A DNA stretch of 64,000 nucleotides from Pseudomonas ovata (GCF_003131185.1 NZ_QFFU01000004.1:248001-312000), one strand, 5' to 3'. Positions 1-9,304 are shown, numbered from the stretch's first letter. Program-made: numbers and translations. The notes: a model not told the origin generated them from the sequence alone.

Positions 1-413
1 TTCACTTCCTGGATTCCCGGCACCATCGACAGTTTGTCGAAGAAGAACTTCTCGTAGGCCTCGATATCGGCCGTAACGATGCGCAGCAGAAAATCCACCG
101 CGCCCATCAGCACATAACACTCCAGCACTTCCGGAAACTCGCGAATCGCGTCGGTGAATTCGGCGAAGTTGGAGCGGCCGTGGGCGTTGAGTTTGATCTC
201 GGCGAAGATCTGCGTATTCAGGCCGATCTTCTTGCGGTCCAGCAGGCTGACCTGGCGACGGATCACGCCTTCGTCCTTGAGCCGCTGGATCCGCCGCCAG
301 CAGGGCGATTGTGACAAGCCCACCTGCTCGGCGATCTGCGCGCTGGACAGTGAGGCGTCTTCCTGAAGAAGTGTCAGGATCTTACGGTCGTAGGCATCCA
401 GCTCTATGGACAT
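1..413 (-). CDS. Lrp/AsnC family transcriptional regulator (partial)
   Basis: Cut by the left window edge, so only the first 137 residues are seen. The protein starts MSIELDAYDRKILTLLQEDA and has the AsnC/Lrp helix-turn-helix at about residues 20-50 (AQIAEQVGLSQSPCWRRIQR), followed by the start of the RAM ligand-binding domain (VLECYVLMGAVDFLLRIV). The family binds amino acids and acts as DNA-wrapping octamers or dimers that regulate amino-acid genes. The gene is divergent from the small ACT-like gene at 540, so the space between them probably holds both promoters. Which amino acid it senses cannot be told from this part. Confidence 0.92.
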   Translation of the reverse strand, partial: MSIELDAYDRKILTLLQEDASLSSAQIAEQVGLSQSPCWRRIQRLKDEGVIRRQVSLLDRKKIGLNTQIFAEIKLNAHGRSNFAEFTDAIREFPEVLECYVLMGAVDFLLRIVTADIEAYEKFFFDKLSMVPGIQEV

Positions 414-539
414 GATTATTTCTCATGGAAGGCAAATGGCAGATTGTTCATGCGCAATATGAAGCCAGGGCCAGATAATAGATCAGTTTTGCCGCACTCT
501 TCATGCAAGAATTTCCGTACTTGCTCAGGAGATCCGCCC

Positions 540-887
540 ATGCCCATGCTCGAAGCCGTACCTGCCCTGCCGCGTCGCGCGGATGTATGGAATGCCAGCA
601 ATGCCCTGGTGACCGTGCGCTATCGGATCCAGGCCCAGGCACAGCCGGCACTGATGTGCCAGGTCTTGAACCTGTTCGCCCTGCAGTACCTGATTCCCGG
701 CCAGATCAACATGGTGCGCCACGGCGATGACCTGCACATCGAGGTGGACGTAGACGCTGTAAGCGCCCACCGTGCCGAGGTCATCGGTGAAAAAATGCGC
801 AACCTGATCGATGTCGATACAGTGGCACTTGAGACCCTGACGTCTGCCCTGCCGATCGAGCAGCCGGCGGCCCGCGCCATGGCCTGA
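540..887 (+). CDS. small ACT-like hypothetical protein
   Basis: A 115-residue protein. The ATG at 540 is chosen because AGGAG lies about 10 bases upstream; longer upstream starts lack a ribosome site. The central part (VTVRYRIQAQAQPALM, then LIPGQINMVRHGDDLHIEVD and a helix RAEVIGEKMRNLIDV) has the strand-helix-strand-strand-helix rhythm of small ACT domains such as IlvM-type regulatory subunits. No signal peptide or membrane segment is seen. It is divergent from an Lrp-type gene. The ACT reading is inference from pattern only; the function is unknown. Confidence 0.75.
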   Translation: MPMLEAVPALPRRADVWNASNALVTVRYRIQAQAQPALMCQVLNLFALQYLIPGQINMVRHGDDLHIEVDVDAVSAHRAEVIGEKMRNLIDVDTVALETLTSALPIEQPAARAMA

Positions 888-999
888 GCGATCAGTGCGG
901 TAATGCCTGTTCACACAAGGGGCGCAACACCGGCACGCTTGGGGTCTACGCTGCTCGCTGTCAGAGTGATCCCTTCCCGCCCCCGCCCAAGGAACCTGC

Positions 1000-2784
1000 A
1001 TGGCCGTTCACGCTTCTTCTTCCACGGACCGCTGGCTTGACCTGAACGACCTGTTGCGTGACCTGGTCGCCCAGGGCCACCTTGAGCAAAGCGACGCAGA
1101 AACCGCCATCACCCTGCGACGCGGCGCGGCGAACGTGCAGATGCACCCGCTGGAGTTCCTGGCCGCCCAGGCGTTTGAAGATGGCAAGCGCCCCGGGCGC
1201 AAGCTCGACCTGGAGACCCTCACCGCCTGGCTGGCCGCCCAGTGCGGCCAACCGTACCTGCGCATCGACCCGCTGAAGATCAACGTGGCCGCCGTCACGC
1301 CGCTGATGTCCTATGCCTTCGCCCAGCGCCATCGCATCCTGGCCGTGGCCGTGGACCGCGAGGCGGTGACCATCGCCAGCGCCCAGCCGTATGTGCAAGG
1401 CTGGGAGGCGGACCTGTCGCATGTGCTCAAGCTGCCGATCAAGCGCGTGGTGGCCAACCCCAGCGATATCCAGCGCATGACCGTGGAATTCTTTCGCCTG
1501 GCCAAATCGGTCAGTGGCGCCACCGCCACCGACCAGAAAAGCAGCAACCTGGGCAATTTCGAGCAACTGCTCAAACTCGGCGCCAGCGACCAGGAGCCCG
1601 ACGCCAACGACGCGCACATCGTCAATATCGTCGACTGGCTGTTCCAGTACGCTTTCCAGCAACGGGCCAGCGATATCCATATCGAGCCACGCCGCGAGCA
1701 CGGCACGGTGCGCTTTCGCATCGACGGGGTGCTGCACAACGTCTATCAGTTTCCGCCGCAAGTGATCATGGCCGTGGTCAGCCGGCTCAAGAGCCTGGGG
1801 CGCATGAATGTCGCGGAAAAACGCAAACCCCAGGACGGCCGGGTCAAGACCAGCACCCCGGCCGGCGGCGAGGTCGAGCTGCGTCTGTCGACGCTGCCGA
1901 CCGCCTTCGGCGAAAAGCTGGTGATGCGTATCTTCGACCCGGACGTGCTGCTCAAGGACTTCGACCAGTTGGGCTTTTCCAGCGACGACCTGCGCCGCTG
2001 GCAAGGCATGACCTGCCAGCCCAACGGCATCATCCTGGTGACGGGCCCTACCGGTTCAGGCAAGACCACCACGCTGTACACCACGCTCAAGAAGCTGGCG
2101 ACCAGCGAGGTCAACCTGTGCACCATCGAAGACCCGATCGAGATGATCGAGCCGGCCTTCAACCAGATGCAGGTGCAGCACAACATCGACCTGACCTTTG
2201 CCAGTGGCGTGCGCGCCCTGATGCGCCAGGACCCGGACATCATCATGATCGGCGAGATCCGCGACCTGGAGACTGCCGAAATGGCCATCCAGGCCGCGCT
2301 GACCGGGCACCTGGTGCTCTCCACACTGCACACCAACGACGCGCCCAGCGCCATCAGTCGCCTGCTGGAACTGGGCGTACCGCATTACCTGCTCAAGGCC
2401 ACGATCCTGGGCGTCATGGCCCAGCGTCTGGTGCGCACCTTGTGCCCGCACTGCAAGGCACCCATCGCCCTGGATGAAGTCGACTGGCAGACCCTGACCC
2501 GCCCCTGGCAGGCGCCAGTGCCAGCCGGCGCCCACCGCGCCGTGGGCTGCGCCGAATGCCGGGACACCGGTTACCGGGGGCGCGCCGGCGTGTACGAAAT
2601 CATGCTGATGTCCGATGGTGTCAAGGCCCTGATCGCCGCCGACCTCGACCTGAGCGCCATGCGCCGCCAGGCTTTCAAGGAGGGGATGCGCAGCCTGCGC
2701 CTGTCGGGTGCGCAGAAGGTCTCGGCCGGGCTTACAACCCTTGAAGAAGTGTTACGCGTCACACCCCAGAGCGAACAACGTTGA
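1000..2784 (+). CDS. GspE/PulE/PilB-family secretion ATPase
   Basis: A 594-residue ATPase of the type II secretion/type IV pilus assembly family. An N-terminal MshEN-like region (about 1-170) precedes the catalytic core with an arginine-rich N2 segment (ASDIHIEPRREHG near 225), Walker A GPTGSGKTTT at about 349, Walker B DPDIIMIGEIRD at about 411 and the four-cysteine zinc motif C482-x2-C485 ... C517-x2-C520. All ATPase motifs are intact. These enzymes power pseudopilus or pilus assembly at the inner membrane. No gspC-N or pilC/pilD genes are near, so it is an orphan; its partner system must lie elsewhere or be shared. AAGGA lies just upstream of the ATG. Confidence 0.9.
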   Translation: MAVHASSSTDRWLDLNDLLRDLVAQGHLEQSDAETAITLRRGAANVQMHPLEFLAAQAFEDGKRPGRKLDLETLTAWLAAQCGQPYLRIDPLKINVAAVTPLMSYAFAQRHRILAVAVDREAVTIASAQPYVQGWEADLSHVLKLPIKRVVANPSDIQRMTVEFFRLAKSVSGATATDQKSSNLGNFEQLLKLGASDQEPDANDAHIVNIVDWLFQYAFQQRASDIHIEPRREHGTVRFRIDGVLHNVYQFPPQVIMAVVSRLKSLGRMNVAEKRKPQDGRVKTSTPAGGEVELRLSTLPTAFGEKLVMRIFDPDVLLKDFDQLGFSSDDLRRWQGMTCQPNGIILVTGPTGSGKTTTLYTTLKKLATSEVNLCTIEDPIEMIEPAFNQMQVQHNIDLTFASGVRALMRQDPDIIMIGEIRDLETAEMAIQAALTGHLVLSTLHTNDAPSAISRLLELGVPHYLLKATILGVMAQRLVRTLCPHCKAPIALDEVDWQTLTRPWQAPVPAGAHRAVGCAECRDTGYRGRAGVYEIMLMSDGVKALIAADLDLSAMRRQAFKEGMRSLRLSGAQKVSAGLTTLEEVLRVTPQSEQR

Positions 2785-2859
2785 AATACATGCCCGGATG
2801 CGGTTTCACTGGGCATCGACGACAATCCCCGCCCCCTCCCGTACTGACAAGGAAGTACC

Positions 2860-3780
2860 ATGCAAACCGGTAGTATCGTAATCCTCTTATTCGTCGGCCT
2901 GGCATTGGCCATCGTGTTCATGGGCTTCAAGGTGGTCCCGCAGGGTTACCAATGGACCGTGGAGCGTTTCGGCCGCTACACCAACACGCTCAAGCCCGGC
3001 CTGAACATCATCATTCCCGTGATGGATCGCATCGGGCGCAAGATCAACGTGATGGAAAGCGTGCTCGACATCCCGCCCCAGGAAGTCATTACCGCCGACA
3101 ACGCCACGGTCGAGATCGATGCCGTGTGCTTCTACCAGGTGATCAACACCGCCCAGGCCGCCTACGAGGTCAACGACCTCCAGCACGCCATCCGCAACCT
3201 GCTGCAAACCAATATCCGCACCGTGCTCGGCTCCATGGAGCTCGACGCCATGCTCAGCCAGCGCGACGGCATCAACGAGCGGCTGCTGCGCATCGTCGAT
3301 GAAGCCACCGCGCCGTGGGGCATCAAGATCACCCGCATCGAGATCAAGGACATCAGCCCGCCCGAAGACCTGATGGCGGCCATGAGCGGCCAGATGAAGG
3401 CCGAACGCATCAAGCGTGCCCAGATCCTTGAAGCCGAAGGCCTGCGCGCAGCGGCGATCCTGACCGCCGAAGGCAAGAAGCAGGCGCAGATCCTCGAGGC
3501 CGAGGGCAGCCGGCAGGCCGCCTTCCTGGAGTCCGAAGCCCGCGAGCGCCAGGCCGAAGCCGAAGCCCAGGCCACCCGCGTGGTGTCCGACGCCATTGCC
3601 ACCGGTAACGTGCAGGCCATCAATTACTTCGTGGCGCAGAAATACATCGAGGCTCTGGGGCAACTGGCTTCGGCCGACAACAGCAAGGTCATCCTGATGC
3701 CGCTGGAGGCCAGCCAGGTCATCGGTGCAGTAGGCGGGATCGGCGAGATCGTCAAAGCCACCTTCGACCGCAAGGCTTGA
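2860..3780 (+). CDS. SPFH/band 7 (stomatin-like, QmcA-type) membrane protein
   Basis: A 306-residue protein with one N-terminal membrane helix (about residues 4-24), an SPFH/prohibitin domain (about 25-190, [19 protein letters not shown]) and a long charged Ala/Glu-rich coiled coil (about 175-240, repeated ILEAEG units). Such proteins form ring or cage assemblies in the inner membrane and are linked to membrane microdomains and FtsH-type proteolysis. The start follows AAGGAAGT. The NfeD gene begins 10 bases after its stop, the usual qmcA-ybbK pairing, so the two are very likely cotranscribed. Confidence 0.93.
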   Translation: MQTGSIVILLFVGLALAIVFMGFKVVPQGYQWTVERFGRYTNTLKPGLNIIIPVMDRIGRKINVMESVLDIPPQEVITADNATVEIDAVCFYQVINTAQAAYEVNDLQHAIRNLLQTNIRTVLGSMELDAMLSQRDGINERLLRIVDEATAPWGIKITRIEIKDISPPEDLMAAMSGQMKAERIKRAQILEAEGLRAAAILTAEGKKQAQILEAEGSRQAAFLESEARERQAEAEAQATRVVSDAIATGNVQAINYFVAQKYIEALGQLASADNSKVILMPLEASQVIGAVGGIGEIVKATFDRKA

Positions 3781-3790
3781 GGCACACACC

Positions 3791-4234
3791 ATGAGCTGGC
3801 TGTATAACCTTTCGTTCTGGGACTGGCTGGCACTGGGCACGGTGCTGTTGATCCTGGAGATGTTCGGTGCCGGCGGCTACCTGCTGTGGATCGGCATCGC
3901 CGCCGCTGCGGTCGGCCTCTTGAGCTTCGTGCTGCCGGAGCTGCCCTGGACCGTGCAGTTTCTGCTGTTTGCCGTGTTTGCCGTACTGACCGCCGTGTAC
4001 TGGTGGTACCGGCAACGCACGGCGGCGCGGCCATCGGACCAGCCGAGGCTGAACATGCGTGGGCAGGAACTGATCGGCCACAGTTTTGTGGTGCAACAGG
4101 CCATCGTGGACCGGCGTGGCAAGATCAAGGTCGGCGACAGCGTATGGATCGTCACCGGTCCCGATACCCCGGTGGGTGGACGGGTCAGGGTGGTGAGCCA
4201 GGAAGGTACGGTGCTGCAGGTCGAGCCTCTCTGA
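3791..4234 (+). CDS. NfeD-family membrane protein (YbbK-like)
   Basis: A 147-residue protein. Three hydrophobic segments (about 10-28, 31-49, 54-72) are followed by a soluble C-terminal beta domain (about 85-147: GKIKVGDSVWIVTG, GGRVRVVSQEGTVLQVEPL) of the OB fold typical of NfeD. The short form without the ClpP-like protease domain fits YbbK, the partner of the SPFH protein encoded just upstream. The pair probably forms one membrane complex, with the OB domain in the cytoplasm. Confidence 0.92.
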   Translation: MSWLYNLSFWDWLALGTVLLILEMFGAGGYLLWIGIAAAAVGLLSFVLPELPWTVQFLLFAVFAVLTAVYWWYRQRTAARPSDQPRLNMRGQELIGHSFVVQQAIVDRRGKIKVGDSVWIVTGPDTPVGGRVRVVSQEGTVLQVEPL

Positions 4235-4313
4235 GCAGGGGGGCAGGCAAGGGAACTACCGGGGGGAAACATTCTCCAATGAACCGGAATCTTCCCATTT
4301 GGAGTACGTCATC

Positions 4314-4625
4314 ATGCGTCTGAAACTTGCTGTCGCCACTTGTGCTCTGCTTTCTCTTCCGGTCGGGTCGGCGATGGCCGATGCCGGTTTCTGGCGCGAT
4401 GTCATTTCGTCGGGCGCCACCACCGGCTCGACGTACCTGACCTTCCGGGATCACAAGCTGATCGTGGCGGCCCAGGATGACGCCGGCAGCTTCGTGGCCA
4501 GCGACGGCGGGATCCGCGGTCCGTTCCTTGAAGCTGCCATGGCGCAGGTACGCCAGGACAACCCGGGGCTGCAAGCCAGCGACATGGAACTGGCCAACGC
4601 CATCCTGACCCGCAACGCACAGTAG
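4314..4625 (+). CDS. DUF2388 family exported protein
   Basis: A 103-residue protein with a clear signal peptide (MRLKLAVATCALLSLPVGSA, cleavage probably after AMA at about 22). The mature part has the DUF2388 pattern: S/T-rich start, TFRDHKLIVAAQDDAGSFVAS, then GGIRGPFLEAAMAQVRQDNPG. This family of small periplasmic proteins is common in pseudomonads and has no established function. The ATG at 4314 is preferred over one 15 bases upstream because it starts the signal peptide. The TAG stop codon is part of a REP palindrome that begins at the stop. Confidence 0.85.
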   Translation: MRLKLAVATCALLSLPVGSAMADAGFWRDVISSGATTGSTYLTFRDHKLIVAAQDDAGSFVASDGGIRGPFLEAAMAQVRQDNPGLQASDMELANAILTRNAQ

Positions 4626-4744
4626 GAGCCCGCTTGCCGGCGACCGAGTGCGAAGCGCTCGCAAAACTGATGAAACGCTGAAATTTTACGACTGCTACGC
4701 AGCCGGTCGCGGTGGTCCGGCATGCCGGCAAACGCGCTCCTAGC
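4622..4744. repeat. REPIN (paired inverted REP), class I, copy 1
   Basis: Two inverted REP arms about 120 bases apart end to end: the left arm GTAGGAGCCCGCTTGCCG...CGACCGAGTGCGAAGCGCTCGC and the right arm ending in GCGCTCCTA. Both are joined by a short AT-rich centre. The right arm carries an extra GGTGGTCCGGCATGCCGG block also found in copies at 21.6 kb and 58.1 kb. The left arm begins in the stop codon of the DUF2388 gene. Such units are non-autonomous elements mobilised by RAYT transposases. Confidence 0.85.
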
Positions 4745-4806
4745 GGGCCCATGTTTGCTGCGCGAAAGCGTGCCGCCTTGGCGCTGTGCCAGTGGCACAG
4801 GATGAT

Positions 4807-4858
4807 CTCCTACGGGTAGCCACCCGGCCATCCGTAGGAGCGACCAACGGTCGCGAAC
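4807..4858. repeat. class II REP and inverted repeat downstream of gcvH
   Basis: A perfect 9-base inverted repeat (CTCCTACGG ... CCGTAGGAG, loop of 16) overlaps a REP arm GTAGGAGCGACCAACGGTCG. It lies between the convergent ends of the DUF2388 gene and gcvH. A paired version of the same arm sequence (GGAGCGACCACCGGTCGCG) occurs at 50.2 kb. It may serve as a transcription or RNA-processing boundary. Confidence 0.65.
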
Positions 4859-4861
4859 CGG

Positions 4862-5248
4862 TTACTCGCCGATGGCGGCCTGATAACCGGCCGCATCGAG
4901 CAGCCTGGCCAGGTCAGCGTCAGCATCGGCGGGCTTGAGCTTGAAGATCCAGGCGCTGTAAGGCTCGTTGTTGAGCTGCTCGGGTTCATCGCCCAGCGCT
5001 TCGTTGACAGCAGTGACCTCGCCGCCTACCGGGGCGTAGATGTCCGAAGCGGCCTTGACCGACTCGACCACACCGGCTGCATCGCCGGCAGCGAAGACTT
5101 TGCCGACTTCCGGCAACTCGACGAACACTACATCGCCCAGCGCCTGTTGCGCGTGATCAGAGATGCCCACGGTGATCGTGCCATCGGCCTCCAGGCGCGC
5201 CCATTCATGGCTTTCGGCAAAACGCAGTTCGGCGGGAATATTGCTCAT
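4862..5248 (-). CDS. gcvH: glycine cleavage system H protein
   Basis: A 128-residue lipoyl carrier. The lipoylation site is K65 in [15 protein letters not shown], and the protein opens with the family pattern [18 protein letters not shown]. In the glycine cleavage system it shuttles the aminomethyl group between GcvP, GcvT and lipoamide dehydrogenase in the cytoplasm. It lies 42 bases downstream of gcvT on the same strand. The gcvP gene that usually follows in pseudomonads is absent; a REP cluster and unrelated genes come next. Confidence 0.97.
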   Translation of the reverse strand: MSNIPAELRFAESHEWARLEADGTITVGISDHAQQALGDVVFVELPEVGKVFAAGDAAGVVESVKAASDIYAPVGGEVTAVNEALGDEPEQLNNEPYSAWIFKLKPADADADLARLLDAAGYQAAIGE

Positions 5249-5290
5249 TTGTCATCCTCAGAATTATCAGGTCAGCGGCGGTTCGCCAGA

Positions 5291-6373
5291 TTAGATAAGC
5301 ACTTTGCCGTGGCGCACGAAACTTGGACGCACCACGCGCACGGGGTACCACTTGCCGCGAATTTCCACTTCGGCCCGATCAGCGGTGGCCATCGGGACGC
5401 GTGCCAGGGCAATCGACTTGCTCAGCGTAGGAGAGAAGCTACCACTGGTGATCTCTCCATCGCCAATTTCTGCGATACGCACCACCTGATGGGCGCGTAG
5501 CACACCGCGCTCTTCCAGCACCAGACCCACCAGTTTGGACGCCGCGCCAGCCGCACGCTCACGCTCCAGCGCCGGGCGGCCGATGAAGTCGCGACCGGCA
5601 GGCTCCCAGGCAATGCTCCAGGCCATGTTGGCGACCAGCGGCGAGACCTGTTCGTCGATGTCCTGGCCGTACAGGTTCATGCCGGCCTCCAGGCGCAGCG
5701 TGTCGCGGGCGCCCAGGCCGATCGGCGAGATGCCGGCACCGACCAGGTCGTTGAAAAAGGCCGGGGCCTGCTCGGCGGGCAGGATGATTTCCAGGCCGTC
5801 TTCACCGGTGTAGCCGGTGCGGGCAATGAACCAGTCCTGGTCGTGATGGCCTTCGAAGGGCTTGAGGCGCCGAATCAGTTCCGCGCGCTGGCTGGACAGC
5901 AATTCGGCAATCCGCTGGCGGGCACGTGGGCCCTGGATGGCCAGCATTGCCAGCTCCGGGCGCTCGACCAGTTGCACATCGAAGCCGGCCAGGTGGGCCC
6001 GCATCCAGGCCATGTCCTTGGCACCCGTGGCGGCATTGGCCACCAGGCGATAGCCGCCGGGCGTGAGGTAGACGACCATGTCGTCGATGATGCCGCCGTG
6101 CTCATCGAGCATGGCGCTGTACAACGCCCGCCCGACCTCTTGCAGGCGGCCCACGTCGTTGGCCAGCAGATAACGCAGCCAGGCCTTGGCCTGGCTGCCG
6201 AGCACATCGATCACATGCATGTGCGAAACATCGAAGACGCCGCAATCGCGACGCACTTCGTGATGTTCCTCGACTTGCGAGCCGTAGTGCAACGGCATGT
6301 CCCAACCACCAAAATCGACCATTTTCGCGCCCAGCGCGAGGTGCAGGTCAAACAGGGGGGTACGCTGTCCCAT
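5291..6373 (-). CDS. gcvT: aminomethyltransferase of the glycine cleavage system (T protein)
   Basis: A 360-residue protein that transfers the aminomethyl carbon from GcvH to tetrahydrofolate, releasing ammonia. It starts [20 protein letters not shown], shows the family block CGVFDVSHM and ends with the C-terminal beta-barrel domain ([17 protein letters not shown]). The ATG at 6373 is chosen because AAGGAG precedes it by six bases; an in-frame upstream extension is Arg-rich and lacks a ribosome site. It is cotranscribed with gcvH. No glycine riboswitch was recognised in the 200-base leader. Confidence 0.96.
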   Translation of the reverse strand: MGQRTPLFDLHLALGAKMVDFGGWDMPLHYGSQVEEHHEVRRDCGVFDVSHMHVIDVLGSQAKAWLRYLLANDVGRLQEVGRALYSAMLDEHGGIIDDMVVYLTPGGYRLVANAATGAKDMAWMRAHLAGFDVQLVERPELAMLAIQGPRARQRIAELLSSQRAELIRRLKPFEGHHDQDWFIARTGYTGEDGLEIILPAEQAPAFFNDLVGAGISPIGLGARDTLRLEAGMNLYGQDIDEQVSPLVANMAWSIAWEPAGRDFIGRPALERERAAGAASKLVGLVLEERGVLRAHQVVRIAEIGDGEITSGSFSPTLSKSIALARVPMATADRAEVEIRGKWYPVRVVRPSFVRHGKVLI

Positions 6374-6497
6374 GGGTTTCTCCTTCCGGGCGTGGCGAAG
6401 ATGCGGGCCGGGACCTGCTGGCAAGCCCCCAGTGGCTCGGGGTTTGTTACAACTGACAACCTGCCGACGAAGCCGCAGCCCGCACCGATTGCGGCGC

Positions 6498-6503
6498 ATT
6501 GTA
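6498..6503 (-). promoter_or_regulatory. possible -10 element upstream of gcvT
   Basis: TACAAT on the minus strand, about 125 bases upstream of the gcvT start, in the gap after the iron permease gene. The -35 region is weak, so this is only a candidate for a gcvT-gcvH promoter separate from the iron operon. Confidence 0.3.
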
Positions 6504-6576
6504 GCCGCAAGGCGAGCACCTCGCACCCGACGCGGGTTTTCCTGAAATACGCGGTGTCATTTCATTGGGCCAGCAC

Positions 6577-8193
6577 TCAGCCATGTTGACGTGCCGAACG
6601 CCGGATCAGACCGATCACCGGCAGCAGGCCGACCAGCACCAGGGTCAGGGCCGGCAAGGCGGCGCGGGCCCATTCGCCTTCACTGGTCATTTCAAAGATC
6701 CGCACGGCCAGGGTGTCCCAGCCAAACGGGCGCATCAGCAGGGTGGCCGGCATTTCCTTGAGTACATCGACAAACACCAGCAAGGCTGCACTCAAGGCGC
6801 CCGGCACCAGCAACGGCAGGTAGATGGTGAAAAACAGTCGCGGGCCGCTGGTGCCCAGGCTGCGCGCCGCTTCCGGCAACGACGGGCGGATCCGCGCCAG
6901 GCTGCTTTCCAGCGGGCCATAGGCTACGGCGATGAAGCGCACCAGATACGCCAGCAGCAGCGCCGACAGGCTGCCCAGCAGCAAGGGCTTGCCCGCGCCG
7001 CCCAGCCACGACGACAGCGGGATCACCAGCGCCCGGTCGAGGTAACTGAACGCCAGCATGATCGACACCGCCAGCACCGAGCCCGGCAAGGCGTAGCCCA
7101 GGTTGGCCAGGCCCACGCCCGAGCGAATCGCCCGGGTCGGCGCCAGGCGCCGGGCGAACACCAGCACCAGCGCCACGCTGACCGTGATCAATGCCGCCAG
7201 GCTGCCCAGATACAGGGTGTGCAGCACCAGCCCGGTGTAGCGCTCGTCCAGGTCGAAACGCCCGCGCTGCCAGACCCAGACCACCAGTTGCAGCATCGGT
7301 ATGGCGAAAGCACAGATGAACACCAGTGCGCACCAACTGCTGGCCGCTGCGGCCTTGAGACCGGTGAGGTGATACAGCGCCTTGCTGCGCGGACGCTCGT
7401 TGGCGGCCCGGCTGACGCCGCGTGCGCGACGTTCGCCATAGAGCACGACCATGACCGCCAGCAGCAGCAGGCTGGCCAGCTGTGCAGCGCTGGAGAGGCT
7501 GAAGAAGCCATACCAGGTCTTGTAGATGGCCGTGGTGAAGGTGTCGAAGTTGAACACCGACACCGCGCCGAAATCGGCCAGGGTTTCCATCAGCGCCAGG
7601 GCCACGCCGGCACCGATGGCCGGGCGCGCCATGGGCAGCGCCACGCGCCAGAACGCTTGCAGCGGCGACAGGCCCAGCACCCGCGCCGCCTCCATCAGGC
7701 CACGGCCCTGGGCCAGGAACGCGGTGCGCGCCAGCAGGTAGACATAGGGGTAGAACACCAGCACCAGCACCACGATCACCCCGCCGGTGGAACGGACACG
7801 GGGCAGGCGCAGGCCGCTGCCGAACCACTCGCGCAGCAGGGTCTGCAAGGGGCCGGCAAAATCCAGCAGGCCGACAAAGACAAAGGCCAGTACGTAGGCG
7901 GGAATCGCAAACGGCAGCATCAAGGCCCAGTCCAGCCAGCGCCTGCCGGGGAATTCGCACAGGCTGGTCAGCCAGGCCAGGCTCACACCCAGCACGGTGA
8001 CGCCCACGCCGACCCCGAGGATCAGGGTCAGGGTATTGCCGAGCAGGCGGCTCATCTGGGTGTCGAGCAGGTGCGACCAGATTTCCCGGTCGACGCTTTG
8101 CCAGGACAACAGCAGGACGCTGAGGGGCAAGAGCACCAGCGCGGCGATGGCAAAGACCAGGGGGTACCAGCGGCGTTGGGCGGGGTGGGCCAA
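6577..8193 (-). CDS. iron(III) ABC transporter permease (FbpB/SfuB type)
   Basis: A 538-residue inner-membrane permease made of two fused halves, each with about six membrane helices and an EAA loop (EAARVLGLSPLQAFWRVALP at about 195 and EAARSLGTSGPRLFFTIYLP at about 440). Fused permeases of this length are typical of Fe3+ importers of the FbpABC/SfuABC type. It lies 77 bases downstream of the periplasmic binding protein gene, with a hairpin between. No ATPase gene follows; the ATP-binding subunit must be encoded elsewhere. Confidence 0.9.
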   Translation of the reverse strand: MAHPAQRRWYPLVFAIAALVLLPLSVLLLSWQSVDREIWSHLLDTQMSRLLGNTLTLILGVGVGVTVLGVSLAWLTSLCEFPGRRWLDWALMLPFAIPAYVLAFVFVGLLDFAGPLQTLLREWFGSGLRLPRVRSTGGVIVVLVLVFYPYVYLLARTAFLAQGRGLMEAARVLGLSPLQAFWRVALPMARPAIGAGVALALMETLADFGAVSVFNFDTFTTAIYKTWYGFFSLSSAAQLASLLLLAVMVVLYGERRARGVSRAANERPRSKALYHLTGLKAAAASSWCALVFICAFAIPMLQLVVWVWQRGRFDLDERYTGLVLHTLYLGSLAALITVSVALVLVFARRLAPTRAIRSGVGLANLGYALPGSVLAVSIMLAFSYLDRALVIPLSSWLGGAGKPLLLGSLSALLLAYLVRFIAVAYGPLESSLARIRPSLPEAARSLGTSGPRLFFTIYLPLLVPGALSAALLVFVDVLKEMPATLLMRPFGWDTLAVRIFEMTSEGEWARAALPALTLVLVGLLPVIGLIRRSARQHG

Positions 8194-8221
8194 AGGGAAT
8201 TCTCGGTTTACGGTGATTCAC

Positions 8222-8251
8222 GGGGTTCGCGGCTGAAGCCGCGGCCCCCGC
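8222..8251. repeat. intercistronic hairpin between iron binding protein and permease genes
   Basis: CGCGGCT-GA-AGCCGCG forms a seven-base-pair stem with a two-base loop. It is flanked by a further GGGG/CCCC pairing, giving a long GC-rich hairpin of REP character. It sits between the upstream binding-protein gene and the permease gene, where such hairpins often protect the upstream mRNA and lower downstream expression. Confidence 0.7.
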
Positions 8252-8270
8252 GAAAAGGGCGGGTATTAAA

Positions 8271-9272
8271 TCAATTCCAGCCCGCGCGATCCATCATGCG
8301 AATCGCTTCTGCCTGACGCTTGCCGGCCACTTCGACCGCAATGGTGTCGGCCTTGAACGAACCCCAGCCCGCCACTTCGGCACTGGGCGGTACGCTCGGG
8401 TTGGCCGGAAATTCCTGGTTGACGCCGGCAAAGATCGCCTGGGCTTCGGGTCCGGTCATCCATTCCACCAGCGCCTTGGCCGCCTCGGCGTGCGGCGCAT
8501 GTTTGGTCAGGCCGATGCCCGACAGGTTGACGTGCACGCCACGGTCGGCCTGGTTGGGCCAGAACAGCTTGACCGCCAGTTGCGGGTTCTGTTTGTGCAG
8601 GCGGCCGTAGTAGTAAGTGTTGACGATGCCCACGTCGCACTGGCCGGCGTTGATGGCCTCCAGAACGGCGATGTCGTCGGAGAAGACGTCGGTGGACAGG
8701 TTGTTGACCCAACCCTTGAGGATTTCGCTGGTCTTGTCGGCACCGTGGGTTTCGATCAGGGTGGCGGTCAGCGACTGGTTATAGACTTTCTTGGCCGTGC
8801 GCAGGCACAGGCGCCCTTCCCAGTTCTTGTCGGCCAGGGCCTCGTAGGTGCTCAGCTCTTCGGGTTTGACCCGGTCGGTCGAGTAGGCAATGGTCCGCGC
8901 CCGCAGGCTCAGGCCGGTCCAGGCGTGGGTCGAGGAGCGGTACTGGGCCGGGATATTCTTGTCGATCACCGGCGTGCTGAACGGCTGCAGGATGCCCATC
9001 TGCTCGGCCTGCCAGAGGTTGCCGGCATCGACGGTCAGCAGCAGGTCGGCGGTGGCGTTCTCGCCCTCGGCCTTGATGCGCTGCATCAGCGGCGCTTCCT
9101 TGTCGGTGATGAACTTGATCTTGACGCCGGTCCTGGCGGTATAGGCATCGAAAACGGGCTTGATCAGTTCGTCGATACGCGACGAATACACCACGACCTC
9201 ATCGGCGGCCTGGGCAGTGCTGCCGAGCATGGTCAGTGTCAGGGCAGCGAGAAGACGCTTGCTTGCCTGCAT
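8271..9272 (-). CDS. iron(III) ABC transporter substrate-binding protein (FbpA/FutA type)
   Basis: A 333-residue periplasmic protein. The signal peptide is about residues 1-22 ([20 protein letters not shown], cleavage after QA). The mature start [20 protein letters not shown] is typical of Fe3+-binding proteins, and the tyrosine cluster Y220-Y222 in NTYYYGRL matches the iron-ligand tyrosines of FbpA. The ATG at 9272 is chosen because it begins the signal peptide and follows GAGGCT. It heads a two-gene operon with the permease. A palindromic operator candidate covers its promoter. Confidence 0.92.
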   Translation of the reverse strand: MQASKRLLAALTLTMLGSTAQAADEVVVYSSRIDELIKPVFDAYTARTGVKIKFITDKEAPLMQRIKAEGENATADLLLTVDAGNLWQAEQMGILQPFSTPVIDKNIPAQYRSSTHAWTGLSLRARTIAYSTDRVKPEELSTYEALADKNWEGRLCLRTAKKVYNQSLTATLIETHGADKTSEILKGWVNNLSTDVFSDDIAVLEAINAGQCDVGIVNTYYYGRLHKQNPQLAVKLFWPNQADRGVHVNLSGIGLTKHAPHAEAAKALVEWMTGPEAQAIFAGVNQEFPANPSVPPSAEVAGWGSFKADTIAVEVAGKRQAEAIRMMDRAGWN

Positions 9273-9304
9273 GGGAAAGCCTCTAGGTTCGAATACGAGG
9301 TCGA

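Noticed and set aside
4622-4858. CRISPR-like repeats
   Set aside because: The repeats are dispersed inverted REP pairs, not regularly spaced direct repeats with unique spacers.
6374-6576. Possible glycine riboswitch upstream of gcvT
   Set aside because: No tandem aptamer pattern or conserved GGAGAG-type blocks could be found on the minus strand.
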